From contig CM051455.1 in assembly GCA_028274465.1 (NCBI GenBank), positions 41,991,129 to 42,055,128 of the forward strand: DNA of 64,000 nt. The letters run 5' to 3'. Below, one piece after another: positions 10,134 to 21,122 of the stretch; within the stretch, counting starts at the first letter, position 1; every line of letters starts with the position of its first letter. The position numbers were made by a program, and so were the translations under genes. The DNA is from Plantago ovata. Taxonomy: Eukaryota > Streptophyta > Magnoliopsida > Lamiales > Plantaginaceae. Below the pieces are notes generated by a model. The model ran no database searches and had not been told where the DNA came from. It was given only the letters and a program-made list of their open reading frames with translations.

Positions 10134-11769
10134 GCTAAGCTCAAGAATCTTAATCCATTCTGAACTTCAGCAGTATTAGTATTTTATATTAATTGCTTTT
10201 ATTGAATAAAACCTGAAGGGAGAGCGCTCTAGTGTCCCTCTGAGCCCTAAAATGCTTTCATCCCATGAAAGTTTTAGCCATGTAATAGTTTATTCGATCT
10301 ATGACACTGTCTGCATCGGAACTTTGATCTATTGCATTATATTCCAGTTTGTTAATTTGCAGCAACAAAAGTGCATTGTTGATACTCGTAATTATCTCTC
10401 ATCATCTTAAACATCTGAATTACGTACTAATTGTTAACAGAGGTGACCCAACATTTTCAGTTATGATCACATTAATTTTATCCATATCATTTGAGATAAT
10501 CGATCGAATAACTGAAGTTAGTAAAAGATGAAGGACATAAATTTTACCAGGACCCATGCATATAATGCGAAATGGCATAAAATGTCTACATTCTGCTGTC
10601 TCATCATGTGTCTACCTGCAGCTATATCTGCCCCCTCTACTCCGTTAATGGATATCTAATTTCTGAGTTCTTCATCAAGTTTTCTGGATTAGAAAAACAA
10701 GTATAGATTCAGATTCGGATTCAAGAAAACTGCAAAGTTAAACGATATATTCCATTGGGTTCTTCATAATAGAATCAGGGAAATCATAATTCACACACAC
10801 ACACACACACATGTCAGTTCAGCACATTTAAGGCAAGCTAGACATTTTGTCGAACATCTTACAAGCATCTTCTGTGTAACAAAAAATGTTTGGCTCACGA
10901 TTGGGAATCCGTCAGTGGAGTGAAAATTTGACCTGATGACATGAACGCTATGAAGATAGATATCAGGCCTGCATTAAAATGTCGGCAGAGATGGTCATTA
11001 TTTTCAACTTCTGGAGGACATCAAATCAAAATGGAATCTTTTTTAAATGTAATAAAGTACTTTTACCCTTGCGACACCCTAACTTTTCAAAATTCGCAAA
11101 TTTTGGAATTAGATTTTTGAGAATTTTAATTTTCGTCCCACCTAAAATTTAAAGGGTTGTCCCTAACCGTATGTATTTTATTTTATTTCAACCGATCCCC
11201 TAGCTCCCTTAAAAAAAAAAAGAAATATAAAAAGATACCTGATCATGAACCTATAATTTTACGTATGACTCGTTTTGCTTCAACAAGTTGAAAATTCCTA
11301 ACTATAACAAAGTCAAAAAAAATATAAAAACAAGTTATTCCGTCACATGATGACAGAGAACCTACCTGATATGTGACCGTTTAGTCGTTCTTTTTACAAT
11401 CTAGCTTACTTTTTCTTTGTGCCAACTTAACCGCTACGGAGATAAAATATCGATCGTCAACACTCACGTGTTAATATTTCTTTAATTTATTATTATCCGT
11501 TATTAATTCGTGAATCAGATAACAAAATCATATCCCAATAGGCTTCCATAAAAAATCACTGATATGAAATTCAAATGTGGCATCACTCATGAAAAGTTCA
11601 TAAACGGGACTCTCACAATACATCGGAAGTTACATAAATAAACTTTCATACAAATTAAGAAAGCCTCAAGAATCAAGACTTTGAGCAACATATATATAGT
11701 CCCTCAACATTTTATTCCTTAAAACTCACAGCAACATATAGCATGGATCAAAAACCTTCCACTTTTAGC
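10134..11769. other. Intergenic with (CA)n microsatellite
   Basis: A (CA)10 run lies at 10792-10811. Poly-A and AT-rich tracts follow at 11210-11340. No coding sequence is supported. Confidence 0.5.
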
Positions 11770-12259
11770 TTACTGCACCCTGTAAACAATAGGAGATAAA
11801 AATGTATTACCTTATATATAACACAGTGAAAAAATTAATAAAAATAATTGCTCCTCACGTATTAATTTAATAATTTACACCACTATATATTTATTTAAAT
11901 ATTACGTACTTGGTACAATCAGTGGAAGGGCTGATCTTGTAGGGAATGTTGACTCCGCATTGACCAGGTAGTCCAGCAGCTTTGTTAACGACTGGACCGG
12001 GGTACGCCTTAGCAATCGATTTAAGACAATTGCACACGCTCTGACGGTCAGGTGTTGTTGCCGCAGCCTTGTAGAGTCCCTTAACTCCATTGCAGCATAG
12101 TCCCATTCCAGGACTCTGCCCAGTCAGGTACGAAATGCAAGGATTGATGTACGTAACCACCTGACCACAGCCTATTGCGGCCTCACCACGAGGTGCAAGT
12201 GTAGCCACCAAGATTGTGGCAACCACTAGGAAAATGGTAATGGACTTCACTCCAGCCAT
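11770..12259 (-). CDS. Type-1 non-specific lipid transfer protein, 119 aa
   Basis: Two exons: 12259-11910 (350 bases) and 11779-11770 (10 bases), with donor GTACGT and acceptor TTTACAG, giving 119 residues. Residues 1-28 form a signal peptide ending LAPRGEAA, so the product is secreted to the cell wall. The mature part has the eight-cysteine pattern C31, C41, C55-C56, C76-x-C78, C101, C115, including the TTPDRQ motif of the lipid-binding surface and PYKIS near the C-terminus. The short second exon coding only Val-Gln after Lys is usual for plant nsLTP1 genes. Members bind and shuttle acyl lipids outside the cell (cuticle, defence). The TATA box at 12348-12355 fixes the start. It is one of four paralogs within 10 kb. 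Confidence 0.95.
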
Positions 12260-12347
12260 TTCAAAATTTGATTGATTAGTTTAGTGTTCAATAGATGAAA
12301 TTGTGAAGTGCTTTAGTGTGTGAGGAAAAGAGTGTACAAGTGCAGAG

Positions 12348-12355
12348 TTTATATA
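12348..12355 (-). promoter_or_regulatory. TATA box of the 119-aa nsLTP gene
   Basis: TATATAAA on the minus strand, about 90 bases before the ATG, in the same context (CTCCTATATAAAC) as the paralogs. Confidence 0.7.
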
Positions 12356-12725
12356 GGAGATAAATTGGTGAGCTATCTAATCATTTGATCTGCATATAGT
12401 ACAGTTAGATTTAGATTTAGTTAGCTGTTGGGAAAATTTTAATGCTACAACTATAACCTTCATTGATAATTATTAGGGAGTTAATCAATCATTTTCATCA
12501 ATCAGTTGGAATATCGATTCGGAGAAAGCAAGATCATTGCCTCTGTTCTTATCGTCTTAAAAGATTTGAATTTATTTGAATTGAGGTGAATTTATTTTTA
12601 TTATACTTCACGTATACTTTTGTTATATATAGCAAGTGTGATTTGTATTCACGTACTTAAAGCTCGTGTGATGAGAATTTACGAAGTGGTAGGAAGTGGT
12701 AGACAGAGAGGCTAAAAAAGAAAGA

Positions 12726-12796
12726 TGCACCAGCCGGGAATCGAACCCGGGTCTGTACCGTGGCAGGGTACTATTCTACCACTAGACCACTGGTGC
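12726..12796 (-). tRNA. tRNA-Gly (anticodon GCC)
   Basis: The minus strand starts GCACCAGTGGTCTAGTGGTA and ends with the pairing CTGGTGC plus discriminator A, making a seven-pair acceptor stem. The anticodon loop is CTGCCAC with GCC in the centre. The T arm contains GGTTCGATTCC (box B) and the D arm contains box A (TGGTCTAGTGG). No intron is present; length is 71 bases. The fold is complete, so it is probably functional. Confidence 0.95.
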
Positions 12797-13374
12797 TTGA
12801 ATGTTAATCAATAGTTACTGTACTTTTCAATATTTAATTTTCATTATACTACTTGCATTGTCATGCAACAAATTCAGTAAGCTATTGACAGGATACCCGC
12901 CTTGTTTAATTCATAATATTCCAATTCAAGCTAAGTAACAGAGCTTATCGAGAGCTAAATCAACTTTGAAATATGAGCTTATGAAGCTCTAAGGGGAAAT
13001 TTACTTATTTGGGGCTAATTAATTCAGTGACATGGCGTGGCAAGGGAGGTGATTGCGAGTGTATTTGGTGACTGGACGACATACGAATTATCTGTATACG
13101 GGCATTTTAAGGCGTTTATATGCGGAACTTTACGCTCCCAAGGTCTCAGTTGGCAAAGAGCTGAAACAGAGGACTAAAACCACTGAGGACTTGGATTTAA
13201 GGACCAAAACTACAATTAACCCTAAATATTTTATAAATGTAGGATGTATCTACATAATTTACCATAGAGAATAACATTTGGAATTTTTCTACTCTGCATA
13301 TTCCTAAAGGTTAAAGCTGAATTTGGACTTGTCAAATATACATGAAAAGTTTGTGAAATTATTTTGTTAATATT

Positions 13375-13935
13375 TGGTTCGTGTTCAGTTCGATGAAACT
13401 CGAACTGTTCGAGTTATTAACGAACTAAACACAAATTTAAATGTTTGGTAGTTCGCAAACCGTTTGCGAACAAAACTATTATATTTTATTAATACATTAT
13501 AATAATTAAGATGTATACTTATTAATAATAATAATAATAATAATATAATACTCAGCTAACAATCTCTTTCTTCATCTCTCCACTCTCTCATCATCCATCA
13601 CGCCTCTCACAACCGACTAACTTCTACCTCCTCCTCCCACCACCATGCACCTCCTATTTTTTTACTCCTCTCATCGTTCGATCAAAACAACGCTTCACTC
13701 TTTCGATTCTTGTCCCAATTTTCAAATTTATTAGGCATTTTCACAATTCATTGACAGTGAAAAACTCTTCCTCTGGGTTGTTGTTCGGTTGTGAGTCGAC
13801 TTTCTTAACGAATACGAACAAGTTATTGTGTTGTTCGATGAACACGAACACCAGAACACACCATATTCTTAACGAACAAACGTTCGATAAGGTCTCTATA
13901 TATTCGATTCGTTTGGTTCGAAATGCACCCCTAGT
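13375..13935. mobile_element. TTCG-rich element, probably hAT-type MITE remnant
   Basis: Both ends are dense in TTCG and CGAA motifs in both orientations (GTTCGTGTTCAGTTCGATGA on the left; ATTCGTTTGGTTCGAAATGC on the right), and the right edge reads GCACCCCTAG (inverse CTAGGGGTGC). Such ends are common in plant hAT-like MITEs. A (TAA)n run sits at 13523-13545. Target duplications were not found, so limits are approximate. Confidence 0.4.
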
Positions 13936-14030
13936 TCTGAAGCTAGATCTGCTTATAAAAATGTAGATTTGATAAAAAATGGATATGATATATACATTTA
14001 TTTGTACTGGAACATATGTAAATCTAATAG

Positions 14031-14327
14031 CAGGGCGGCTCAGGCCTTGTGCCGTCAGCCCGACCGCACAGGGCCTCGTAAAATTTGGGGCCTCAATTTA
14101 TTTTATATAATGGATATATACTTGTGTTTATGCCGAGTTATAATGTCTCAGTGGTGTAAATTTTTGGTTAAAGTACCTTGTTAAAACTTAGGTCCTTGGA
14201 TCGATCCTTCTAGTGAACCATTTTAAATTTTTTTTGGTTTTTTTTTTTTTTAATCCATTGTTATACGATTGTTTGAGGCCAATCTTACGGGGTGGAACAG
14301 GGCCTCCAAAACCCAGAGCCGCCCCTG
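14031..14327. mobile_element. hAT-type MITE, 297 bp, with 8-bp target duplication
   Basis: The left end is CAGGGCGGCTCAGGCC and the right end, inverted, is CAGGGGCGGCTCTGGG. These are imperfect terminal inverted repeats of the common plant hAT form. The 8-bp target duplication TCTAATAG flanks both sides (14023-14030 and 14328-14335). The interior has no coding capacity. Confidence 0.92.
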
Positions 14328-14335
14328 TCTAATAG

Positions 14336-14771
14336 CGCCCATTGGTGTGATACTGGTCTCAAGGTTTTAAAAAGGTTCGCGTGCTGGTTCACAATAGACT
14401 TCAGTTCTAATAGAACCGAAGCTGTCCCGTTTTGGAAAAGATCTTACAGCGTTTCATTCTTTGTCGCAGTAGGAAGGGAGCAATTTATGATCTCCAGCTT
14501 TGGATGTCCATTTGTGACAAAAGTAAAGTCATAATCCTTTCCATAAATTGGTGCTGGAGGCCTTTTTCATCTTTTTTGCTGTGTACTTTTGGGGCCTGGG
14601 AAGTGGAATCGAGTTGTATTCTGTTTCAGTTAGTTTTGACATTTAAGGGGCAAGGCTTCTTCAATTCTTTGCTGGTTGGAGATCATTGTTGGGTTGAGAC
14701 CTTTGTAAGCTTCGTTTGAGCATTTAATTATTGTGCTCTTTGTTATTAATAAAAGTTTTTAGCTGCTTAAA
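14336..14771 (+). mobile_element. LINE 3'-end-like fragment
   Basis: The stretch ends in TTATTAATAAAAGTTTTTAG followed by CTGCTTAAAA. The fragment at 36870-37462 ends with the related AATAAATTTTTAGCCGTTTAAAA, and the minus-strand LINE at 48172 has AGCCGTTTTAAAAAA. The shared ending suggests LINE 3' ends. No reverse transcriptase domain is visible here and frames are broken. Confidence 0.4.
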
Positions 14772-15024
14772 ATATAAAATATAGTATTTGTGATAAAAGT
14801 GAATAAATTAAGCTCAAATTACATCCCATATCGATCTTCTTAATTAGTTACAAACTGGATAAGTGGAGGATATGCAAATATCAATACATAGATAAACTAG
14901 CTTTCATACAGAGAAAGCCTTAAAGATAACGACTCAGAGAGCAACATACACGCCCTCAACATTTTATTCCTTACAAGTAATTAGAATACTGCTCATGAAC
15001 GACCAAGACCCTTCAACTTTGGCT

Positions 15025-15488
15025 TTACTTTACCCTGCAAACACAAGTCAAAAAGTAGAACAAATATGTCTTAATTAGTTGGCTTCTTTATTTCAACGGA
15101 GTATGTAATAAGTCTCACCAACTACATATACAAATGTTACTTACTTGGCGCAATCAGTGGAAGGACTGATCTTGTAGGGAATACTGACTCCGCATTGACC
15201 GGGGAGTCCAGCAGCCTTCTGAATTGCTGGGCCTGAGTATGCACTAGCAAGTGACTTGAGGCACCCGCACACGGTCTTACGGTCAGGTGTTGTCTTTGCG
15301 GCAGCGTAAAGTCCCTTAACTCCACCGCAACATCCTCCTAGTGTAGGACTTTTCCCAGTAACATATGGAATGCATGGACTGAGATACGAGACCACCTGAC
15401 CGCACCCTATCGCCTCACCACTGGGTGCAATTGCCACCAAGATTGTGGCAATCACTAGAAGCATGCTAATGGACTTAACTCCGGCCAT
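15025..15488 (-). CDS. Type-1 non-specific lipid transfer protein, 117 aa
   Basis: Exons 15488-15145 (344 bases) and 15034-15025 (10 bases), donor GTAAGT and acceptor TTTGCAG, give 117 residues ending Lys-Val-Lys. I chose the ATG of MAGVKSIS because it matches both neighbours; the open frame upstream is only a poly-A leader. The signal peptide ends APSGEA. The eight cysteines are C29, C39, C53-C54, C74-x-C76, C99 and C113. TTPDRK and PYKIS motifs are present. It is secreted and should bind acyl lipids in a hydrophobic tunnel. It is closest to the pseudogene at 9626 ([12 protein letters not shown] shared), in opposite orientation to it. The TATA box is at 15585-15592. Confidence 0.95.
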
Positions 15489-15584
15489 TTTTTTTTTCAA
15501 ATGTTGATTATGTTTTTGTTTACTTATAGATGAAGTTGTGAAGTGTTTGTTTGTGAGTGAGGAAAAGAGTGTGCAAGTGCAGTG

Positions 15585-15592
15585 TTTATATA
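15585..15592 (-). promoter_or_regulatory. TATA box of the 117-aa nsLTP gene
   Basis: TATATAAA on the minus strand, about 97 bases before the ATG, embedded in CTCCTATATAAACACTGCAC, nearly identical to the promoter of the 119-aa paralog. Confidence 0.7.
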
Positions 15593-15951
15593 GGAGAAAA
15601 ATTGAGCTACCTAATCATTCCATCTTGTAGCATATTTAGTTGGTTGTTGAGAAAAATTTAATGCTACAACTATAAACATCCTTGATACGAGTATAATTAC
15701 TAAGGTGATATTCAGTATGAATGTGAACCACATGTACTCCTGCTATTTTGTCAAACCGATCAAATGTGTACCATAGCTAGCCAATATGCATGTCTCCACT
15801 ATTAATTCCAATTGCATTTTCTATTTTTGCTATCTAGATAACATTTCTTTTGGTGTTCCTCTTGTTTCGCTCATAAATGTACAAGTAGACTATAAGTGAG
15901 AACTATATATAACTGATTTGTGTATGAGAATTGAGTGATGATCCTTTTGAA

Positions 15952-15954
<3 letters not shown>

Positions 15955-15990
<36 letters not shown>

Positions 15991-16153
15991 AACGGTCAAT
16001 TTATGCTACTCTACTCTTTACTCCTACACTATTCTTTAACCACCTTATAACTCCAAATATTCCAAACCACCTTATAACTCCGTTGGGGTTCGAACCCCCA
16101 ACCTCTCCTTGCTACTCCAGCACCTTAACCACCCGGCCACCCTTATAACTCCT
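15955..16153 (-). mobile_element. tRNA-derived SINE with 17-bp target duplication
   Basis: On the minus strand it starts AGGAGTTATAAGGGTGGCCG, has a box-A-like GGTGGCCGGGTGG and a box B GGTTCGAACCCC, and ends in an A-tract of about 30. ATGATCCTTTTGAAAGT flanks it on both sides (15938-15954 and 16154-16170), the signature of LINE-assisted insertion. The perfect duplication suggests a young insertion. Relatives lie at 36443 and 38900. Confidence 0.93.
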
Positions 16154-16170
16154 ATGATCCTTTTGAAAGT

Positions 16171-18015
16171 ATTTATAATGGAAGAATTTTACACAACTTA
16201 TATGTAAACCGGTAATTAGCTAGGACTTTATCTCAATTGATGTATGTGTGAAGGGAGTTTGTGGTGCTCCCACAATTTTCGATTTATACTGCTATCCGCT
16301 TTGACGACTAAGCACTGTCGGACCCTTAGTGACAGTAAGTCTTCCACAGAGATTGAATTTTGCACCATGTCAGCAACATGTTCTAAAATATGTGGTTTCA
16401 TGGAATTCTTTCGGAGCACTTTTCAAGCAATCCAATTCCACCCCCACACTTTATGCAGACAATAATAGTGATATTTGAATAGCAGCTAACCCGGTTTTCC
16501 ATGAACTACAATCACATGGTATGGTGGTGGACTGTCACTATATTAGAAATGCCTACAAAGATAAAACTAAAGGTGTGGGTTTGACATCACTTTATCAATT
16601 ACCTTATAAGATGATTTTATCTTATTTGACCGTTTGACCATAATAAGTTTGTTTGGTTAATGTCAATAAGGTGACTGATAAAATGGTCGATTTGAGAAGT
16701 TATTCTATGTAGTTTATAAAAAGATAAAAAAATAAAAAAATGTAATTGATTAGCTACTAATCACCTTATCATCTATCAGTTACCTTATGAGTTTGTTTTG
16801 CCAAACAGACACTAAATCTTCTTCCTTACGTGTCGAACAATGACCAAGTATCTGATATCTTTCCTGGCAAAACAATGGCTTGTCCATGACACTAGCTAGC
16901 TAGTTTCTAGTTAGCGAATTACTGTTTGTTAGCTCACCACCATCAACTTGAGGGTTGTTAACTTGTTATCATGTGTTGATATTTTTTGTTACTAAGTCTG
17001 TTACAAATCTAACAATCTGTTAAAATTTGGTCAATTTTGTTATAAGAGATTGTAATTAGGAGTTCTAACTTATACTATGAATTATCTTTTTGATTATATT
17101 TGTAATTAAGGCTCCAGAAACTAAAGGTTAAATTTCTGAGAAGAGGCATTTACGTCAAACTAGTCATTTAGGCCAAAATCTACACATATTTACATTTGAA
17201 ATCAATCAACATGAATAATATAGAAGGGTTATCGCCTATTAATCGTGGTCATGTTTAATGCAATGTGGGATATGACACTGTTGTCAAAGAGGTACATGTT
17301 CAGAACTTTTTGTCCGTTTCTAGCTCGATCTTAGTTGCCGACCTATGAAGTAAATATTGAGATGGACACATTGTACCAGGGCAATGGATGGGCGCCACGT
17401 CCTGAATATGGGTTGCTGGAGAAATTAATTTAGTGGGGTCTATGTTTTGAACTATTAGGCCTTGGGCCCTTTGATTTATGCTAACTTTCGTTATCATCAT
17501 GGGCCTCAATCTTCATATTAGATCTTCAATTCACTGGAAAATACTGGTGTCTTCTAACTTGTCCTGCCCGCGAGGATCCAATAATGTAATAATGTAAGAG
17601 ATTTTGAATGAACGGTTTCGAATCCAGGCCGAAAAAGTAAAATGGGTATAACTAGTAGGATGGGATGAGTATCGTTTAATCCTTCAGAAAAATAATTATC
17701 ACATGATGTTGTATGTTCATGAACGAATTAGATCATTTTAGTGAATTAAGACACTGATCAACTCCGAACATGAATGGAATAAATAGGAATAAGGAAAGCA
17801 TACCCTAAACCAATTAACCGAATCGTTATAAAAGTAGATTTAATTAGCCTCCATTTCATATGAGCTTCATTGTTTACCCTTGTACTTTATTTTACATTAA
17901 CATATTGTCCAATGATACATTATTATTATTACTATTTATTCATGTAACACTCAATTAATAAGTCGTAGGGGTCATCTCTTCATCACGTTTGGTCGCAGCT
18001 TCAATATTTCAAACG
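16171..18015. other. Intergenic, AT-rich
   Basis: No gene is supported. The stretch 16570-16830, with repeated CACTTTATCAATTACCTTAT and ATCACCTTATCATC words, looks like an old MITE, but ends and target duplications could not be defined. Confidence 0.4.
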
Positions 18016-19346
18016 TCAGTGCACCCTGCAAAACAAAAGTACCATGACACGTACAAATTCATTGTAACCTTCAGTATATATAAAACGAAAATTTTAAATT
18101 AATAAAACTATACATAAAAATTAGGGTCCATTACTTCTAGACCCCTCGTTAGATCACGAAGTTATATGTAAGTGACCATCGTATTTTCTATTATGTTCAA
18201 AGACACATTAGATAGTTTTAATTACATCCAGGTCCACGAATTTGACATTTGACGATTTAAAACGTGGAAATTACATTTTTGCCCCTGGTCAAAATTCAGA
18301 ATTTTGCATTGATCAAACAATATTAATTTATGTTTATTATACATTGACTCCCGACATTTTCTATTTTATGAAATTGACACTAAAATTTCTAAAATTTTCA
18401 AATGGGTCTAAAAACTTATTGCAAATCAATCCCAACAAGATTAATATTCAAAAATAAGTCCCAAGGTGTTTTTTTTTTTTTTTAAATAATCAATTTTTTT
18501 TTAAACAAGTCATCTCCTTCCTAAAGCCTCCGGTACTAGAGTCCCGTGGGAGCTGCCATGGCAGTCCAAATCAGCTCCAATCGTGAGCTTCCATGGCAGC
18601 TCTCCGGTCTGGATCTGGAAGCTGCCACTGGCAGCTCCCGGTCGGAGCTTCCATGGCAAGTCCGTTTCGGTACCAGATTATTTGAAGTAGATAAGAAGAA
18701 AAAAGGGAAAATGGAAAAAGGAAGAAAAAAAAAGATAAATATAAAAAAAAATCTAAGGCCATGTTTGGGGAGATGAGTGAGAAAAAGTCAATATTTTTGG
18801 TCAACCCAGCTAAGGAAAAATGGACCCAGATGTAATTAAAAATACGATGGCCACTTAAATTCCTAAAAAATAAGAACACAACGTACAACCAACCTTGCGC
18901 AATCAGTGGAAGGATCGATCCTGTAAGGAATGCGAATGTTGCACTGGCGTGGCAATCCAGCAGCCCTGTGAACATCGTCACCTGAGTAACCGTTAGTAAT
19001 AAGTTTGAGGCAGTTGCATACACTCTGACGGTCAGGTGTTGTCTGAGCAGCACTGTAAAGTGATCTAAGACTGTTGCAACATGTACCTAGAAGAGTCATA
19101 GTTAGATGAGAAGCCATTGTTATGAACCCCGTATATTTGCATTCCCATTATTTAAAAAAAAAATGCAGTAATGAATACATAAAAAGATGTACCGAGTCCA
19201 CTTCTTCCGGTGACATAAGGAATACATGGGTTGATGTACTGGATCACGTCAGTACACTCTAGAGCTGCCCCACCAAGCGGGGCGAATGTAGCAAATACAA
19301 ATGTGGCTGCGACCAATATGGTAAGAACTTTCATCGTGTTAGACAT
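18016..19346 (-). CDS. Divergent type-1 nsLTP, 118 aa, with an extra intron
   Basis: Three exons give an open 118-residue frame: 19346-19193, 19086-18894 and 18025-18016. Exon 1 codes MSNTMKVLTILVAATF (signal peptide ending GGAA) to SGLG; exon 2 starts TCCNSLRSLYSAAQTTPD; exon 3 adds Val-His-stop. All eight cysteines are in place (31, 41, 54-55, 75-x-77, 100, 114). The last intron is in the normal nsLTP position but 868 bases long. The first intron (106 bases, GTACAT...TTCTAG) is absent in the three neighbours, and GGTACAT occurs at both its borders. If it is not spliced, the frame stops at 19152, before the CC pair. The mature part is more diverged (ALECTDVIQYINPC; NIRIPYRIDP). Probably functional if spliced, otherwise a pseudogene. 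Confidence 0.75.
18170..18863. mobile_element. Possible insertion with inverted ends inside the last nsLTP intron
   Basis: AAGTGACCATCGTATTTT and, after a gap, TTAATTACATCCAGGTCCA on the left (18170-18237) reappear inverted on the right (18863-18826) as AAGTGGCCATCGTATTTT and TAATTACATCTGGGTCCA. Between them lie long T/A tracts and, at 18546-18660, a small cluster of GAGCTTCCATGGCAG-type words. No target duplication was found. This explains the unusual size of the intron. Confidence 0.45.
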
Positions 19347-19379
19347 GGTTACTTATAAGCAATTGAAGTGTAAGATTGT

Positions 19380-20358
19380 TAGTGTTGTTTGGTGTTAGAT
19401 TAACTAGTTGTGTAACAAAAAGAAGAATGTCGGGTGATATTTATAGGATAAGTTTTGTTGAATTATGTTAGGTAATTAATCTTTCTTCTAAACTGTAGGA
19501 GTAATTGTTAGTTGAAGACTTGAAGTGATGCAAATTGTGAATGAGATTAGTTCGGTTGTTTTGTCTTAAATTTTGGGGAAGCAAAAGCTTGTGTACGTAC
19601 GTACTATTTTTACGGTGTGAATAAAGGGAGTATGATCATGTGTCATGCATTTTGCAATTTCTTGTTTGGTCGACACCAAAACATGGTCTATGTATGGACC
19701 TTATGGGGATGACTGATGAACGCACTGTGTATCAATTATTTCATGTGATCATGTCCAAGAAAATGTTTCTGGGGAAACATGTGCATTAATTGAAGTTTTC
19801 TGTTTTTTTAGTTGATTCATGTGAATTATGTATAATATTAATATTAAAAAGAAATATCTCAATATATTTTCTTTCAATGGAAAAAAAATATTTTTGTGAA
19901 ATTGAGTAATAGAAAATCTACTTTTGTATTTCAGGAGAAATAAGAGTAAGTCTTATGAGCCAAATTTTTGCTTTTTTATAAATTAAAAAAATAAAAAGTA
20001 TAAGTGATTCTCGAAAACTATTACAAACTAGAATTGGAGCACCGCGCTAAGCGCGATGCCCTGGCAATATTTTTATCTAGTTGTTAGTTGTCTAATAACA
20101 CTATAACCAAGATTTGAACAAAAATGCTTCAAGCAACAAACAATCAAGAAGAATCAGGTTTTAGTTAACTTTTTTTCCCCTTCAAAATGTTGTTACCACA
20201 AAAGCACTCTTCTTCAAGTGCAGTAATTGGTCGGTTTTTGCTAGCGTACTAAAATTATAATGTTAGATTCAAACTTGAATAAAATTGCCATTGATTGATA
20301 TTGCTCTTTCTAATCCTCACCAGAGAAAACATCCATGGCATGGGGCATTGATTGAAGG
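19380..20358. other. Intergenic upstream of divergent nsLTP
   Basis: AT-rich sequence without a supported gene. A TATA-like ATATTTATAGG context (minus strand CCTATAAATAT, 19437-19447) lies about 90 bases before the nsLTP ATG. Confidence 0.4.
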
Positions 20359-20372
20359 CAGACTTTTAATAT

Positions 20373-20508
20373 AATTCGTTAGACTGAGGTGTCATAACAC
20401 TAGAGGTCATAGGTTCAATTCTCGTCAAGTGCGAGATTATTTATAGTTTATTACTAGCTTTGTAATGCTACTTATAAAATTGTAATAGTTCAATTATTAA
20501 AAAAAAAA
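20373..20508 (+). mobile_element. tRNA-derived SINE, 136 bp, with 14-bp target duplication
   Basis: Starts AATTCGTTAGACTGAGGTGT (box-A-like TTAGACTGAGG), carries GGTTCAATTCTC as box B, and ends in an A-run. CAGACTTTTAATAT occurs before (20359-20372) and after (20509-20522). A different family from the SINE at 15955. Confidence 0.88.
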
Positions 20509-20697
20509 CAGACTTTTAATATCATCTAAGGCACCGATATCAGCAAATGTCATACCAATTTCACTTGCTGGTATAGCTTCTGGTTGAATGTTCTTTCAAA
20601 TTCATTATCTGGAGTAGTCTCCTGATTGATCAACCGATAGAGAGAGTTGCATGAACAAATGAAGGGGAAAATAAAAAGAAACCGAATAAGCAATTAG

Positions 20698-21122
20698 TTA
20701 CAATCTATTCACATATGAACCCTGACACTTTAGGCCATGGTTCCGCGATAGCAAGTGAATTTGGTTTTCCTCCCCAGCCTGTTCCAGTTCACCATCCCCT
20801 GCTTCAAGATTCACTTGATCATCCATCAACATTATCGGCGGCCTCATGGATATGCATGTTTTCAAATCAAAACAAATTAATGAAAGAAGGCATTTCAAAC
20901 TCTCATCACATTGTATCAGCTGGCATCAAGCATGACCTGATCACAATTCACAATTATTTCAAGCTCCTCCCAAGCGTTACAAAATGTTTCAGGACACTTG
21001 ATCCACATGACTCCATCATCGTTCTTCTCATTTTTCGACAAGATGCGGAACCCGAACTTGTTATCCTTGTTGTTAATCATAGGGGAGCCACGTTTGAACA
21101 TTTTCTTTAACTTGAACACCAA
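20698..21122 (-). pseudogene. Unidentified decayed coding fragment
   Basis: The minus strand has two open pieces in different frames. One has MVFKLKKMFKRGSPMINNKD then FGFRILSKNEKNDDGVMWIK; the other has DLKTCISMRPPIMLMDDQVN then an acidic tail ending YVNRL-stop. The style (basic helical start, FGFRIL core, acidic tail) recalls C-terminal parts of disease-resistance proteins, but I cannot assign a family. The two pieces are separated by stops. Confidence 0.25.

Noticed and set aside
18571-19053. 160-codon minus-strand frame overlapping the divergent nsLTP
   Set aside because: It is the wrong frame of nsLTP exon 2 running into the intron.
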